Assembly: GCA_025363495.1 (NCBI GenBank)
Contig: JANYDR010000021.1
Coordinates: 1-7,000, forward strand
DNA from: Cyclobacteriaceae bacterium
Lineage (GTDB): Bacteria > Bacteroidota > Bacteroidia > Cytophagales > Cyclobacteriaceae
DNA length: 7,000 bases
Reading direction: 5' to 3'
Below, one piece after another: positions 1 through 6,607 of the stretch. Position numbers and translations under genes: made by a program. The notes beneath the pieces are model-generated. The model was not told the DNA's origin and did no database searches. It saw only the letters and a program-made list of their open reading frames with translations. The first letter of the stretch is position 1, and every line of letters begins with the position of its first letter.

Positions 1-643
1 GTTTCACTTTTCTGAAATTTGAGGTGTGCACCACCAGCGCTTCTCCCTGTGGGCATATTGCCTTTTTGAAATGATCCTTCTTCTGCTTTTTGAATTTATC
101 TAGGTCAATAAAATTTGGAATGACATCAATATCATTTGTGATCTTGAAGTACTCATAGGTCTGTCTGCGGAGATCTGCCGACACCGCAGTAACACCATCT
201 GACTGATTGATGCTGAAAGTCACCACAGGTTCATATGATGCATCTTTTCCGACAAGGGTAATATCCGTACCGTGCAAGGTCGTGACAACGGGGATGGTGA
301 TCCCCTGCGAGTTCAATATCTGTTTTGCCATATAGGCGGCAGAGGCATGGGGAATGGCATAGTGTACATGCAGAAGGTCAAGGTGCTCGTTCTTCACTAC
401 ACTCACCATCTTGCTTGCCAACGCCAATTCATAAGGAGGATATTCAAATAATGGATAGGAACGGAAATCAACTTCGTGGTAAAAGAGATTTTCGTTTAGA
501 AAATCAAGACGGCTGGGCTGAGAGTAGGTAATAAAATGGACCTTGTGACCTTCTTTCGCCAACGCTTTTCCAAGCTCTGTGGCGACCACACCACTACCTC
601 CGAAGGTTGGATAGCATACAATACCAATTTTTATTTGTTCCAC
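1..643 (-). CDS. bshA: N-acetyl-alpha-D-glucosaminyl L-malate synthase BshA, N-terminal part (partial, runs off left edge)
   Basis: This GT-B fold glycosyltransferase (family GT4) transfers GlcNAc from UDP-GlcNAc to L-malate, the first step of bacillithiol synthesis in the cytoplasm. The 214 visible residues are the N-terminal Rossmann domain and the start of the C-terminal one. They read MEQIKIGIVCYPTFGGSGVV at the start, with the glycine-rich donor/acceptor loop GGSGVV at 15-20. LLHVHYAIPHA follows at 90-100, TTLHGTDITLVG at 121-132, IPNFID at 175-180 and HTSNFRKVK at the cut edge. These are signature BshA segments. The remaining 160 or so residues of a normal protein of about 375 lie outside the window. 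The start is GTG at 641-643: a stop (TAA) lies in frame seven codons upstream, and no ATG occurs before the conserved KIGIVCYP. No Shine-Dalgarno sequence is seen. The gene follows the GH3/serine hydrolase gene by 45 bases on the same strand and is probably in its operon. Confidence 0.95.
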   Translation of the reverse strand, partial: MEQIKIGIVCYPTFGGSGVVATELGKALAKEGHKVHFITYSQPSRLDFLNENLFYHEVDFRSYPLFEYPPYELALASKMVSVVKNEHLDLLHVHYAIPHASAAYMAKQILNSQGITIPVVTTLHGTDITLVGKDASYEPVVTFSINQSDGVTAVSADLRRQTYEYFKITNDIDVIPNFIDLDKFKKQKKDHFKKAICPQGEALVVHTSNFRKVK

Positions 644-688
644 AGGGATGGGTTTGAGTGTTTAAACCGCGTTCAAGGCCGTTTAGTT

Positions 689-3547
689 TCAGTTTTTAGT
701 TGAGCAATAATTAAATATAGCCTGGTAAATAAGTTCCTGGATACGCGGACGAATATTAGCATTCAGCAGCTTGTTGTTACGATCGGGATAAACCCGGTTT
801 GAAAGAAAAATATAAACAAGGTTAAATTCCGGATCAATCCACATGCATGTACCGGTAAAACCAGTATGACCAAAGGTTCGTGGTGATGCCTGGATGGACG
901 TGGGGCTGTTCCAATCATTTTGGACTGGTTTATCCCATCCCAATCCTCTGCGGCTATCCATAAACTGTTTTCCGGTGAAATAACGAATCGTCTCAGGCTT
1001 AAAAAAAATTGTGCCACCATAATGCCCCTCTTGTAAAAGCATTTGGCCTACCTTGGCAAGGTCATTTGCCGTGCTGAATAATCCGGCATGACCGGAAACT
1101 CCTCCCATCATCGCTGCCCTTTCATCGTGAACGGTTCCGGTTACAATGGACCTTCTATATATTTTATCTATTTCCGTGGGCGCAATGCGTTCCTGCGGAA
1201 AACGCTCCAGTGGATTAAATCCTGTTGTGTAAGCGCCTAATGGCTCATACAGATTCTGGTGCAAAAACTCATCCAATGGTTGATTCAGAATTTTTTCGGC
1301 CATTTCTTTCATCATCATAAATCCCAAGTCGCTATAACGATAAGGATATTGTGTGCGGGGAATCTTTTCCTGCATTTTGGAATTTACGATCCAGCTCCAC
1401 ACGGAGTCTTTAAGTGCATTTACCGCATATAAATCCTTTCCAATCTGTAGTGGAAAATTGGCATCTCTTGTACTGCTGTAGTAATAGGGCATGTAAACGC
1501 TATCTTTTACTGTCAGATTCCATAACGGCATGAATGGTATCAGACCTGACTGATGGGTAAGCATGTCAATGATTGTAATGTCCTTCTTATTGGTTGTTTT
1601 CAATACAGGCAAGTAGACAGAAGCTTTTTTATTAATGTCGATCAGGCCCCTTTCATACATGAACATTGTGGTTTGAAGAGTTGCAGTGACCTTCGTTAGA
1701 GAGGCGAGATCATAGATTGTTTCGTCCGTGGCCGGAATTTTGTTTTCATAGGTGAGCCATCCGGCGGATTGTTCGTATACTACTTTTCCATCCTTGATTA
1801 TCACCACCTGACAACCAGGCGTTGCACCGATGTCAATTGCCTCCTTCATGATAACTTTTATCTTTTCAAGCGTACGACTATCGAGCCCTGCGGCTTCCGG
1901 CAATGAATAAGAAATGCGGTCATTTTTTTTTGTTGAGAGAATGAGATTATCGAGGCCTTTCAATTTTACGGGTAAGATTCCCGTTGCTGGCAAAGCGCCA
2001 AATATCATTTGAGGGACTACAATGGTCATGTCATCCTGATCTGTATAGGCCGCGATCAATGCTGTTGCATTCAAGTATGGCTCTAACGTAAGAGGATTCC
2101 CAAAATGAGTTATGATAACACGATGTGTTGAAAATAATTTATTAATCCACGGTGCCAATTGATTTTCAAGACCAGCCATGAAAGGAAAAATTCCGATAAT
2201 GATAATTTCATTGGGCTTCAAACTCAAAGAAATAGTGTCTTGCACACTTTTTATGGAAGACAACTCAACATGCGCATATTTTTTCAGGTAATGTGAAAAT
2301 TCATTCTCAGCATCTTTGCCAATTGAAATGCAGCGGAAGAAATTATTTTCCAGTGACCGGATTGGTAAGAAATTATTTTCGTTCCGCACAACAGTAATAG
2401 CGGCTTCAGCAAGTTGTCTTTTGAGAAGATATGATTCAGGTGTGTTTAGTTTTCTTAGCACATTATCGGTATCGATTCCCCGAAAGTGATTCAATCCGGC
2501 ATCGTACTTCGCTGCTAGTATTTTTTTTACGCTGACATCCAATTGCTGCTGGAGCAGTTTATCTTTTTTCAGACGCCTGGCAATTTTCCTGATCCCCGCA
2601 CGGACGTCCAGCGGAGACATCAGCACATCGTTGCCGGTTTCAAATGCGAGTTGCTCGGCTTCTCCTGCACGTATTTTTCCGGCAGTCTTTTCAAAATTTT
2701 TCACTTCGGTGAACACCAATCCCTGGAACTTTAGTTTCCGTTTCAGTAACTCCGAGATAAATACCTGGGATATCGCCGCGGGCACAATTCCTTTTTCATT
2801 TTGAAGAGAGAAGTGGAGGTAATTTGTGAGGATACCGTTTACTCCAGTTTGAATCAGTCGTTGCAGAACATAGAAATCTGCGGTATCAATTTTGGCAAGA
2901 TTAATAATTAAAGACGAGTCCTTATTCTCAATCATTAATCGTTGTGGCAAATGTTTAGCTACTGTCAGTACTCCTTCTGATTGCAAACCTTTTGTAAAAG
3001 TGACTGCATCATTGGCTACACGGTTCTGATCATTGCTGAAGTAACGTAAATAGTCTCCAGGAAAAATTTCATTATCGGCATTGGGTGCAAAGTTTAGGCT
3101 AAAGCCTAGCAACTTCATTTGGCGCGCGATTTCTTTAGACCAGATAACGGTAAGACTATCATTCCCCCAGGCCGAGGCAACCATTGGCTTTTGAAAGCCC
3201 ATTGTGCTGTCGAGTGTTTGCGAAAGTCCCCACTCAGCCTGTAATGCAATAAGTAAAGGGACTTTTGCGATTTTCTGAAGTTTATTCAGGAGGTGGATAT
3301 GACTTAATGGCCCACCATCAACTACATAGTAGCCACCAATTTCATTGTCTTCTACAAGATCGGTCAATTCGTCAATTTTGGTCTGATCTGCTCGAGTAGA
3401 AACCGGCACCATGAACAATTGGCCGATTTTTTGATCTCTGTCCAGTGTGCTGAAAACGCTGTCTACCCACTGACTGCGAGAGTTTTGGGCTTCTGAAGGT
3501 AAAAAGAGTAAAGAAAGCAGTACAAACGATAAAACTTTTTTCAGCAT
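689..3547 (-). CDS. Exported GH3-like (NagZ-type, apparently degenerate) / class C beta-lactamase-like serine hydrolase fusion
   Basis: The 952-residue protein starts with a signal peptide (hydrophobic core about 5-16, likely cut after SEA at 20). Residues 30-350 resemble the GH3 barrel of NagZ-type beta-N-acetylhexosaminidases (IGQLFMVPV at 41-49, AEWGL at 104-108, NFAP at 152-155). Residues 375-530 resemble the GH3 C-terminal domain (GALPATGILPVKL at 517-529). Residues 555-945 are a beta-lactamase/PBP-type hydrolase with SLTK (nucleophile S616, K619), YSD (738-740), SGHAGLFS (818-825) and HTG (894-896). This fusion is common in Bacteroidota and is thought to act on peptidoglycan or its fragments in the periplasm; the exact substrate is unknown. 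GH3 catalytic positions look lost: Q103 replaces the usual substrate-binding Asp, KHLPQRL (198-204) replaces KHFPGHG, DSS (210-212) replaces the Asp-Ser-His dyad, and FTE (E281) replaces the nucleophile Asp. The hydrolase part looks intact. The ATG start is supported by the signal peptide directly after it. Confidence 0.93.
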   Translation of the reverse strand: MLKKVLSFVLLSLLFLPSEAQNSRSQWVDSVFSTLDRDQKIGQLFMVPVSTRADQTKIDELTDLVEDNEIGGYYVVDGGPLSHIHLLNKLQKIAKVPLLIALQAEWGLSQTLDSTMGFQKPMVASAWGNDSLTVIWSKEIARQMKLLGFSLNFAPNADNEIFPGDYLRYFSNDQNRVANDAVTFTKGLQSEGVLTVAKHLPQRLMIENKDSSLIINLAKIDTADFYVLQRLIQTGVNGILTNYLHFSLQNEKGIVPAAISQVFISELLKRKLKFQGLVFTEVKNFEKTAGKIRAGEAEQLAFETGNDVLMSPLDVRAGIRKIARRLKKDKLLQQQLDVSVKKILAAKYDAGLNHFRGIDTDNVLRKLNTPESYLLKRQLAEAAITVVRNENNFLPIRSLENNFFRCISIGKDAENEFSHYLKKYAHVELSSIKSVQDTISLSLKPNEIIIIGIFPFMAGLENQLAPWINKLFSTHRVIITHFGNPLTLEPYLNATALIAAYTDQDDMTIVVPQMIFGALPATGILPVKLKGLDNLILSTKKNDRISYSLPEAAGLDSRTLEKIKVIMKEAIDIGATPGCQVVIIKDGKVVYEQSAGWLTYENKIPATDETIYDLASLTKVTATLQTTMFMYERGLIDINKKASVYLPVLKTTNKKDITIIDMLTHQSGLIPFMPLWNLTVKDSVYMPYYYSSTRDANFPLQIGKDLYAVNALKDSVWSWIVNSKMQEKIPRTQYPYRYSDLGFMMMKEMAEKILNQPLDEFLHQNLYEPLGAYTTGFNPLERFPQERIAPTEIDKIYRRSIVTGTVHDERAAMMGGVSGHAGLFSTANDLAKVGQMLLQEGHYGGTIFFKPETIRYFTGKQFMDSRRGLGWDKPVQNDWNSPTSIQASPRTFGHTGFTGTCMWIDPEFNLVYIFLSNRVYPDRNNKLLNANIRPRIQELIYQAIFNYCSTKN

Positions 3548-3646
3548 CCGGGAGTTAACTTTGTATTTGAAAACGAATAAAGCAATTTTACTTTTAACAC
3601 CTCATTCAATTTATTCGGTGAACTATTGCTGGGGGTGTGTAAAAGA

Positions 3647-3654
3647 CAAAAATA
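3647..3654 (-). promoter_or_regulatory. Candidate -7 promoter element for the GH3/serine hydrolase-bshA unit
   Basis: Read on the minus strand this is TATTTTTG, a match to the Bacteroidota -7 consensus TAnnTTTG. A transcript starting shortly after it would have a leader of about 90 bases before the ATG at 3547. No clear TTTG/TTG -33 element is seen at the expected distance. A weaker alternative is TAAAATTG at 3583-3590 (minus strand), with a TTG at 3607-3609 only 16 bases away. AT-rich intergenic DNA gives such matches by chance, so this is tentative. Confidence 0.3.
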
Positions 3655-3698
3655 AGAATCAGATCGGCGTAAGTCACACATACGTAAAGAACGAAGAT

Positions 3699-3706
3699 TA
3701 AATTTG
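3699..3706 (+). promoter_or_regulatory. Candidate -7 promoter element for the rightward cluster (3713 onward)
   Basis: TAAATTTG matches the Bacteroidota -7 consensus TAnnTTTG exactly. It ends only six bases before the ATG at 3713, so transcription would begin at or next to the start codon and the mRNA would be leaderless or nearly so. No good -33 TTTG/TTG is visible upstream. The match may be chance, in which case the real promoter lies elsewhere in 3548-3698. Confidence 0.35.
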
Positions 3707-3712
3707 TAACAT

Positions 3713-4096
3713 ATGAAGATAGTATCCCTTTTTACGAAAGCGCCCGGATATAAGCGGTTTTCGTACGAGCCCCGGTTTTATGATCAAAAGGCCGAAGAAA
3801 TGAAAGAACGTGAGGCAAGGATTCTTCAGGAAATAGAACGGGAACGTGGTTTGAGGAGTGAAGAGAATTCTGATTATCGTACCCGGATGACAGGTGCATT
3901 TAGTGCTGCAAGGAAACGTTCACAAGCTCCCAAGAGCTCTTTTAATACAGCCCTTATTCGTCTTGGGGTGCTATTATTTTTGGCGCTATTTATTATGGCA
4001 TTCCTGTCGTGGGGTACGAAAGCATTCTATAGCTTACTGATCTTTGCGCCTGTATACTTCTATCTGAAATTCAGAAATCAAAACATTTCTCAATAA
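3713..4096 (+). CDS. Conserved-looking small membrane protein of unknown function
   Basis: The 127-residue protein has two parts. Residues 1-75 are soluble and strongly charged: a basic/aromatic start with SLFTKAPGYKRFSYEPRFYD at 5-24, then a Glu/Arg/Lys-rich, probably helical stretch at 25-50. Residues 81-117 are hydrophobic and fit two transmembrane helices (about 81-99 and 103-118) with a short turn at WGTK (100-103), followed by a basic tail. Positive charges on both flanks suggest both ends face the cytoplasm. From memory, proteins with a similar KRFxYxPRFYD start occur widely in Bacteroidota next to mutL; no function is known to me. The ATG at 3713 keeps this N-terminal motif, whereas the next ATG (codon 30) would remove it. 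The gene is first in the rightward cluster, 28 bases before mutL, and probably shares its transcript. Confidence 0.8.
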   Translation: MKIVSLFTKAPGYKRFSYEPRFYDQKAEEMKEREARILQEIERERGLRSEENSDYRTRMTGAFSAARKRSQAPKSSFNTALIRLGVLLFLALFIMAFLSWGTKAFYSLLIFAPVYFYLKFRNQNISQ

Positions 4097-4124
4097 TTGC
4101 AATAGTATAATTTAGCGTTTCTTA

Positions 4125-5930
4125 ATGCCAGACATAATCCGCCTTCTTCCTGACTCTATTGCCAACCAGATTGCGGCAGGTGAGGTGGTGCAACGCCCGG
4201 CATCGGTGGTGAAAGAGTTGATGGAAAACTCAATTGATGCAAAAGCGACTTCCATCAGACTTATTATAAAAGAAGCTGGTCGCATACTCATCCAGGTGAT
4301 CGATGACGGATCGGGGATGAGTGAGACCGATGCCCGCATGAGCCTTGAGCGTCACGCGACGTCGAAGATCCGTTCGGCAGAAGATCTTTTCACACTTCGC
4401 ACTATGGGCTTTCGCGGAGAAGCTCTTGCCTCCATCGCGGCCGTATCACAGTTTGAAATGAAAACCCGTCAGGCTCAGAATGAGCTGGGGACTTTGCTGG
4501 TGGTGGAAGGCTCGGATGTAAAACGTCAGGAGCCGACTGCTTGTGAGAAAGGAACCAGCATCAGCGTCAAGAATTTATTTTACAACATTCCAGCCCGAAG
4601 AAACTTCCTGAAGTCAAACCCAGTAGAGATGCGACATATTCTCGAAGAGTTTCAGCGGATTGCACTGGCTCACCCTGAACTTTCCTTTTCGCTTATACAA
4701 GGAGATGAAATAATTTATGACCTCACTCCAGGTAAACTGAGTCAACGCGTTGTGGCACTTTTTGGAAAATCGTATCAGGAGCAATTGGCGTCGTGTCAGG
4801 AAGAAACTGATCTGATGAAAGTGACAGGCTACATCGGTAAGCCAGAATCGGCGCGGAAGACGCGTGGTGAACAATTTATTTTTGTCAACAATCGCTTTGT
4901 TCGAAATAATTACCTGAATCATGCCATCACCAGTGCTTACGAAAGTCTTTTACAGGAGAATAGTTTCCCATTTTATGTGCTCTTTCTTGAAATAGATCCA
5001 AAACGTATTGATGTAAATGTTCATCCGACAAAGACGGAAATAAAATTTGACGACGAACGCGCTGTTTATGCAGTAGTGAAATCTTCCGTTCGTCTCGCAT
5101 TGGGATCGCATAACCTGACACCGGCACTGGATTATTCTTCGGATGTAAATCTTGTTAGTAAAATGGGTCATGCTCCTGCTTTGAGTCGAGAACAATATCT
5201 TGAAGAGCAATTGGGATCTTCCTTGCAGCGATCCAATCTTCAGAACTGGGAAAAACTTTTCGAAGAAGAAAGGCCTGCACAATCACGACTATTCACACAA
5301 ACTTCAGATATGCCTTCCGTGCGGATGGAAAGCTCAATCAACAGAACTGACATTCCGGAAGTAGTGGAGGAGAAATTTGTTTTTCAATTCCAGCTAAGAT
5401 TTTTAATTCGTCCCGTGAAGAATGGTCTGATGGTCATTGATCAGCAGTCGGCGCACGAACGCATTCTGTTTGAAAAATTTCTGGCGAAGATGCAACGGCA
5501 TTCGGGATCCAGCCTGCAGAGTTTATTTCCACAGACAGTAAGTTTGAGTGCCGCTGATTTTGCGCTCGTGATGGAGATGGAGCGCGAGATCAAAGCATTG
5601 GGCTTTCAGTTTGATGTATTTGGTAAGAATACACTTGTTGTCACGGGAATGCCTGCCGAGACCGCGGGTAAGAATGAAAAAGAGCTCTTTGAAGGTTTGG
5701 TGGAGCAATTCAAGCAGAATCAATCAAGTCTCAGCTTGCCTCTTGCCGATAACCTTGCGCGATCATTGGCCAAGCGGGCTTCTATCAAAGCAGGTCAGAA
5801 ACTTTCTCCCGAGGAGGTAGGATCATTGGTCGAGGGACTTCTTTCCTGCCGCAATCCCAATTATTCTCCGGAAGGAAACACAACATTTTTTATCCTTGAA
5901 ACGTCTAAGATTGAAAATTACTTCAAATAA
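4125..5930 (+). CDS. mutL: DNA mismatch repair protein MutL
   Basis: MutL couples mismatch recognition by MutS to strand removal, using an ATP-driven N-terminal clamp. At 601 residues it has normal length. The GHKL ATPase domain is complete: NQIAAGEVVQRPASVVKEL at 14-32, with general base E31 and Mg-binding N35; DDGSGM at 60-65; GFRGEAL at 95-101; KGTSI at 142-146; and DVNVHPTK at 296-303 with the ATP-contacting K303. A variable linker spans about 330-415, and the dimerisation domain covers about 417-601. There the endonuclease motif is DQQSAHERILFE (439-450) instead of DQHAxxE(x)4E, AKR (549-551) stands where ACR/SCK is expected, and SPEGNT (581-586) replaces the zinc-binding CPHGRP, so nicking activity is unlikely. 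QSLFP (465-469) lies where the beta-clamp motif occurs in Bacillus MutL. The ATG gives the usual MxDIIxLLPDSxANQIAAGE start. The stop overlaps the next start codon (TAATG). Confidence 0.98.
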   Translation: MPDIIRLLPDSIANQIAAGEVVQRPASVVKELMENSIDAKATSIRLIIKEAGRILIQVIDDGSGMSETDARMSLERHATSKIRSAEDLFTLRTMGFRGEALASIAAVSQFEMKTRQAQNELGTLLVVEGSDVKRQEPTACEKGTSISVKNLFYNIPARRNFLKSNPVEMRHILEEFQRIALAHPELSFSLIQGDEIIYDLTPGKLSQRVVALFGKSYQEQLASCQEETDLMKVTGYIGKPESARKTRGEQFIFVNNRFVRNNYLNHAITSAYESLLQENSFPFYVLFLEIDPKRIDVNVHPTKTEIKFDDERAVYAVVKSSVRLALGSHNLTPALDYSSDVNLVSKMGHAPALSREQYLEEQLGSSLQRSNLQNWEKLFEEERPAQSRLFTQTSDMPSVRMESSINRTDIPEVVEEKFVFQFQLRFLIRPVKNGLMVIDQQSAHERILFEKFLAKMQRHSGSSLQSLFPQTVSLSAADFALVMEMEREIKALGFQFDVFGKNTLVVTGMPAETAGKNEKELFEGLVEQFKQNQSSLSLPLADNLARSLAKRASIKAGQKLSPEEVGSLVEGLLSCRNPNYSPEGNTTFFILETSKIENYFK

Positions 5931-6544
5931 TGTTTAACCTCTCACCACTCGTACGCAACCTGATCATTATCAACGTTGTAGTTTTTATTCTTCAGCAATT
6001 CTTGCCTGTTGTCATTACAAGAACAATACAAGGTCAGGAAATTAGTTTGGGCCTGACACAATTGATATCCCTTTGGGGACTTAATTCACCCCTGTTCCAA
6101 CCTTACCAGTTCTTCACATATATGTTTGCTCATGGAGGCTTTACTCACATTTTTTTCAATATGCTGACACTGGCATCCATCGCACCGGTTCTTGAAAGTT
6201 ATTGGGGTGATAAAAAGTTTTTGATTTTTTACCTCGCAACGGGGATAGGTGCAGGGGTCATATATGGAGCTGTCAATTTGCTTTTCCCTGGTTCCGGAGG
6301 AAGTATGTTAGGAGCTTCGGGAGCAATTTATGGAGTGTTAATGGCTTTCGGATTGATATTCCCCAATATGCAAATCTCGATGATGTTTATTCCCATGCCT
6401 GCCAAATACCTGGTGTTCGTGGTGGGAGGCATAACCTATTTCCTGGACCGTAGCGGTAGCGTCGCCCATGTCGCGCATTTTGGTGGCGCTTTTATCGGTT
6501 TTTTACTGGTCTCCTATTGGCGTAGCCAGGAAGGCCGTAGGTGA
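5930..6544 (+). CDS. Rhomboid-family intramembrane serine protease (first of a tandem pair)
   Basis: This 204-residue polytopic inner-membrane protein has the six-helix rhomboid core. Rhomboids cut transmembrane substrates within or near the bilayer. All catalytic landmarks are present: HGGFTHIFFNM at 68-78 with H73 and N77 forming the HxxxN oxyanion-hole motif in helix 2, GASGAIYG at 128-135 with nucleophile S130 in helix 4, and AHFGG at 182-186 with the catalytic H183 in helix 6. Predicted membrane segments lie at about 10-28, 58-88, 97-118, 127-146, 150-170 and 180-197. Both termini are short, so no cytosolic accessory domain is present. The ATG overlaps the mutL stop by one base, which suggests co-transcription and possibly translational coupling. 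Substrates cannot be told from sequence. An active protease is likely; the link to mismatch repair is probably only positional. Confidence 0.95.
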   Translation: MFNLSPLVRNLIIINVVVFILQQFLPVVITRTIQGQEISLGLTQLISLWGLNSPLFQPYQFFTYMFAHGGFTHIFFNMLTLASIAPVLESYWGDKKFLIFYLATGIGAGVIYGAVNLLFPGSGGSMLGASGAIYGVLMAFGLIFPNMQISMMFIPMPAKYLVFVVGGITYFLDRSGSVAHVAHFGGAFIGFLLVSYWRSQEGRR

Positions 6545-6583
6545 GCTAACAATTGCTTAAATTCGAAGCCGTGTAAAAATTTA

Positions 6584-6607
6584 ATGGATAGTAATAATCT
6601 CGGGTAA
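6584..6607 (+). other. Mini-ORF in frame with and directly abutting the second rhomboid start
   Basis: An ATG at 6584 opens a seven-codon frame (MDSNNLG) ending in TAA at 6605-6607. The next codon in the same frame is the GTG proposed as the rhomboid start. It could be a leader peptide whose stop delivers ribosomes to the GTG, an old start cut off by a nonsense change, or chance. No Shine-Dalgarno sequence helps to decide. Confidence 0.35.

Noticed and set aside
325..531. Plus-strand open frame of 68 codons
   Set aside because: It lies wholly antisense to bshA, has Arg/His/Ser-rich composition and no recognisable motif.
651..668. GGTTT...AAACC inverted repeat with a GTTTAAAC palindrome between the fusion gene and bshA
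   Set aside because: A 5-bp AT-rich stem without a following T-run in the direction of transcription is not a credible terminator or operator.
3597..3638. ACACC / GGTGT inverted repeat in the divergent intergenic region
   Set aside because: The 5-bp arms are separated by 32 bases, which is expected by chance; no riboswitch or RNA fold could be recognised around it.
4096..4103. ATTGCAAT palindrome just after the small membrane protein gene
   Set aside because: It is too short, has no loop and no T-run, and sits between genes that look co-transcribed.
4614..5282. Minus-strand open frames of 66-110 codons opposite mutL
   Set aside because: They are antisense to the conserved ATPase and linker coding sequence, overlap one another, and show no domain or protein-like pattern.
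5439..5474. Possible functional MutL endonuclease site (DQ..AHER)
   Set aside because: The key His is Gln and the partner AKR and SPEGNT segments also lack the metal ligands, so the match reflects shared fold only.
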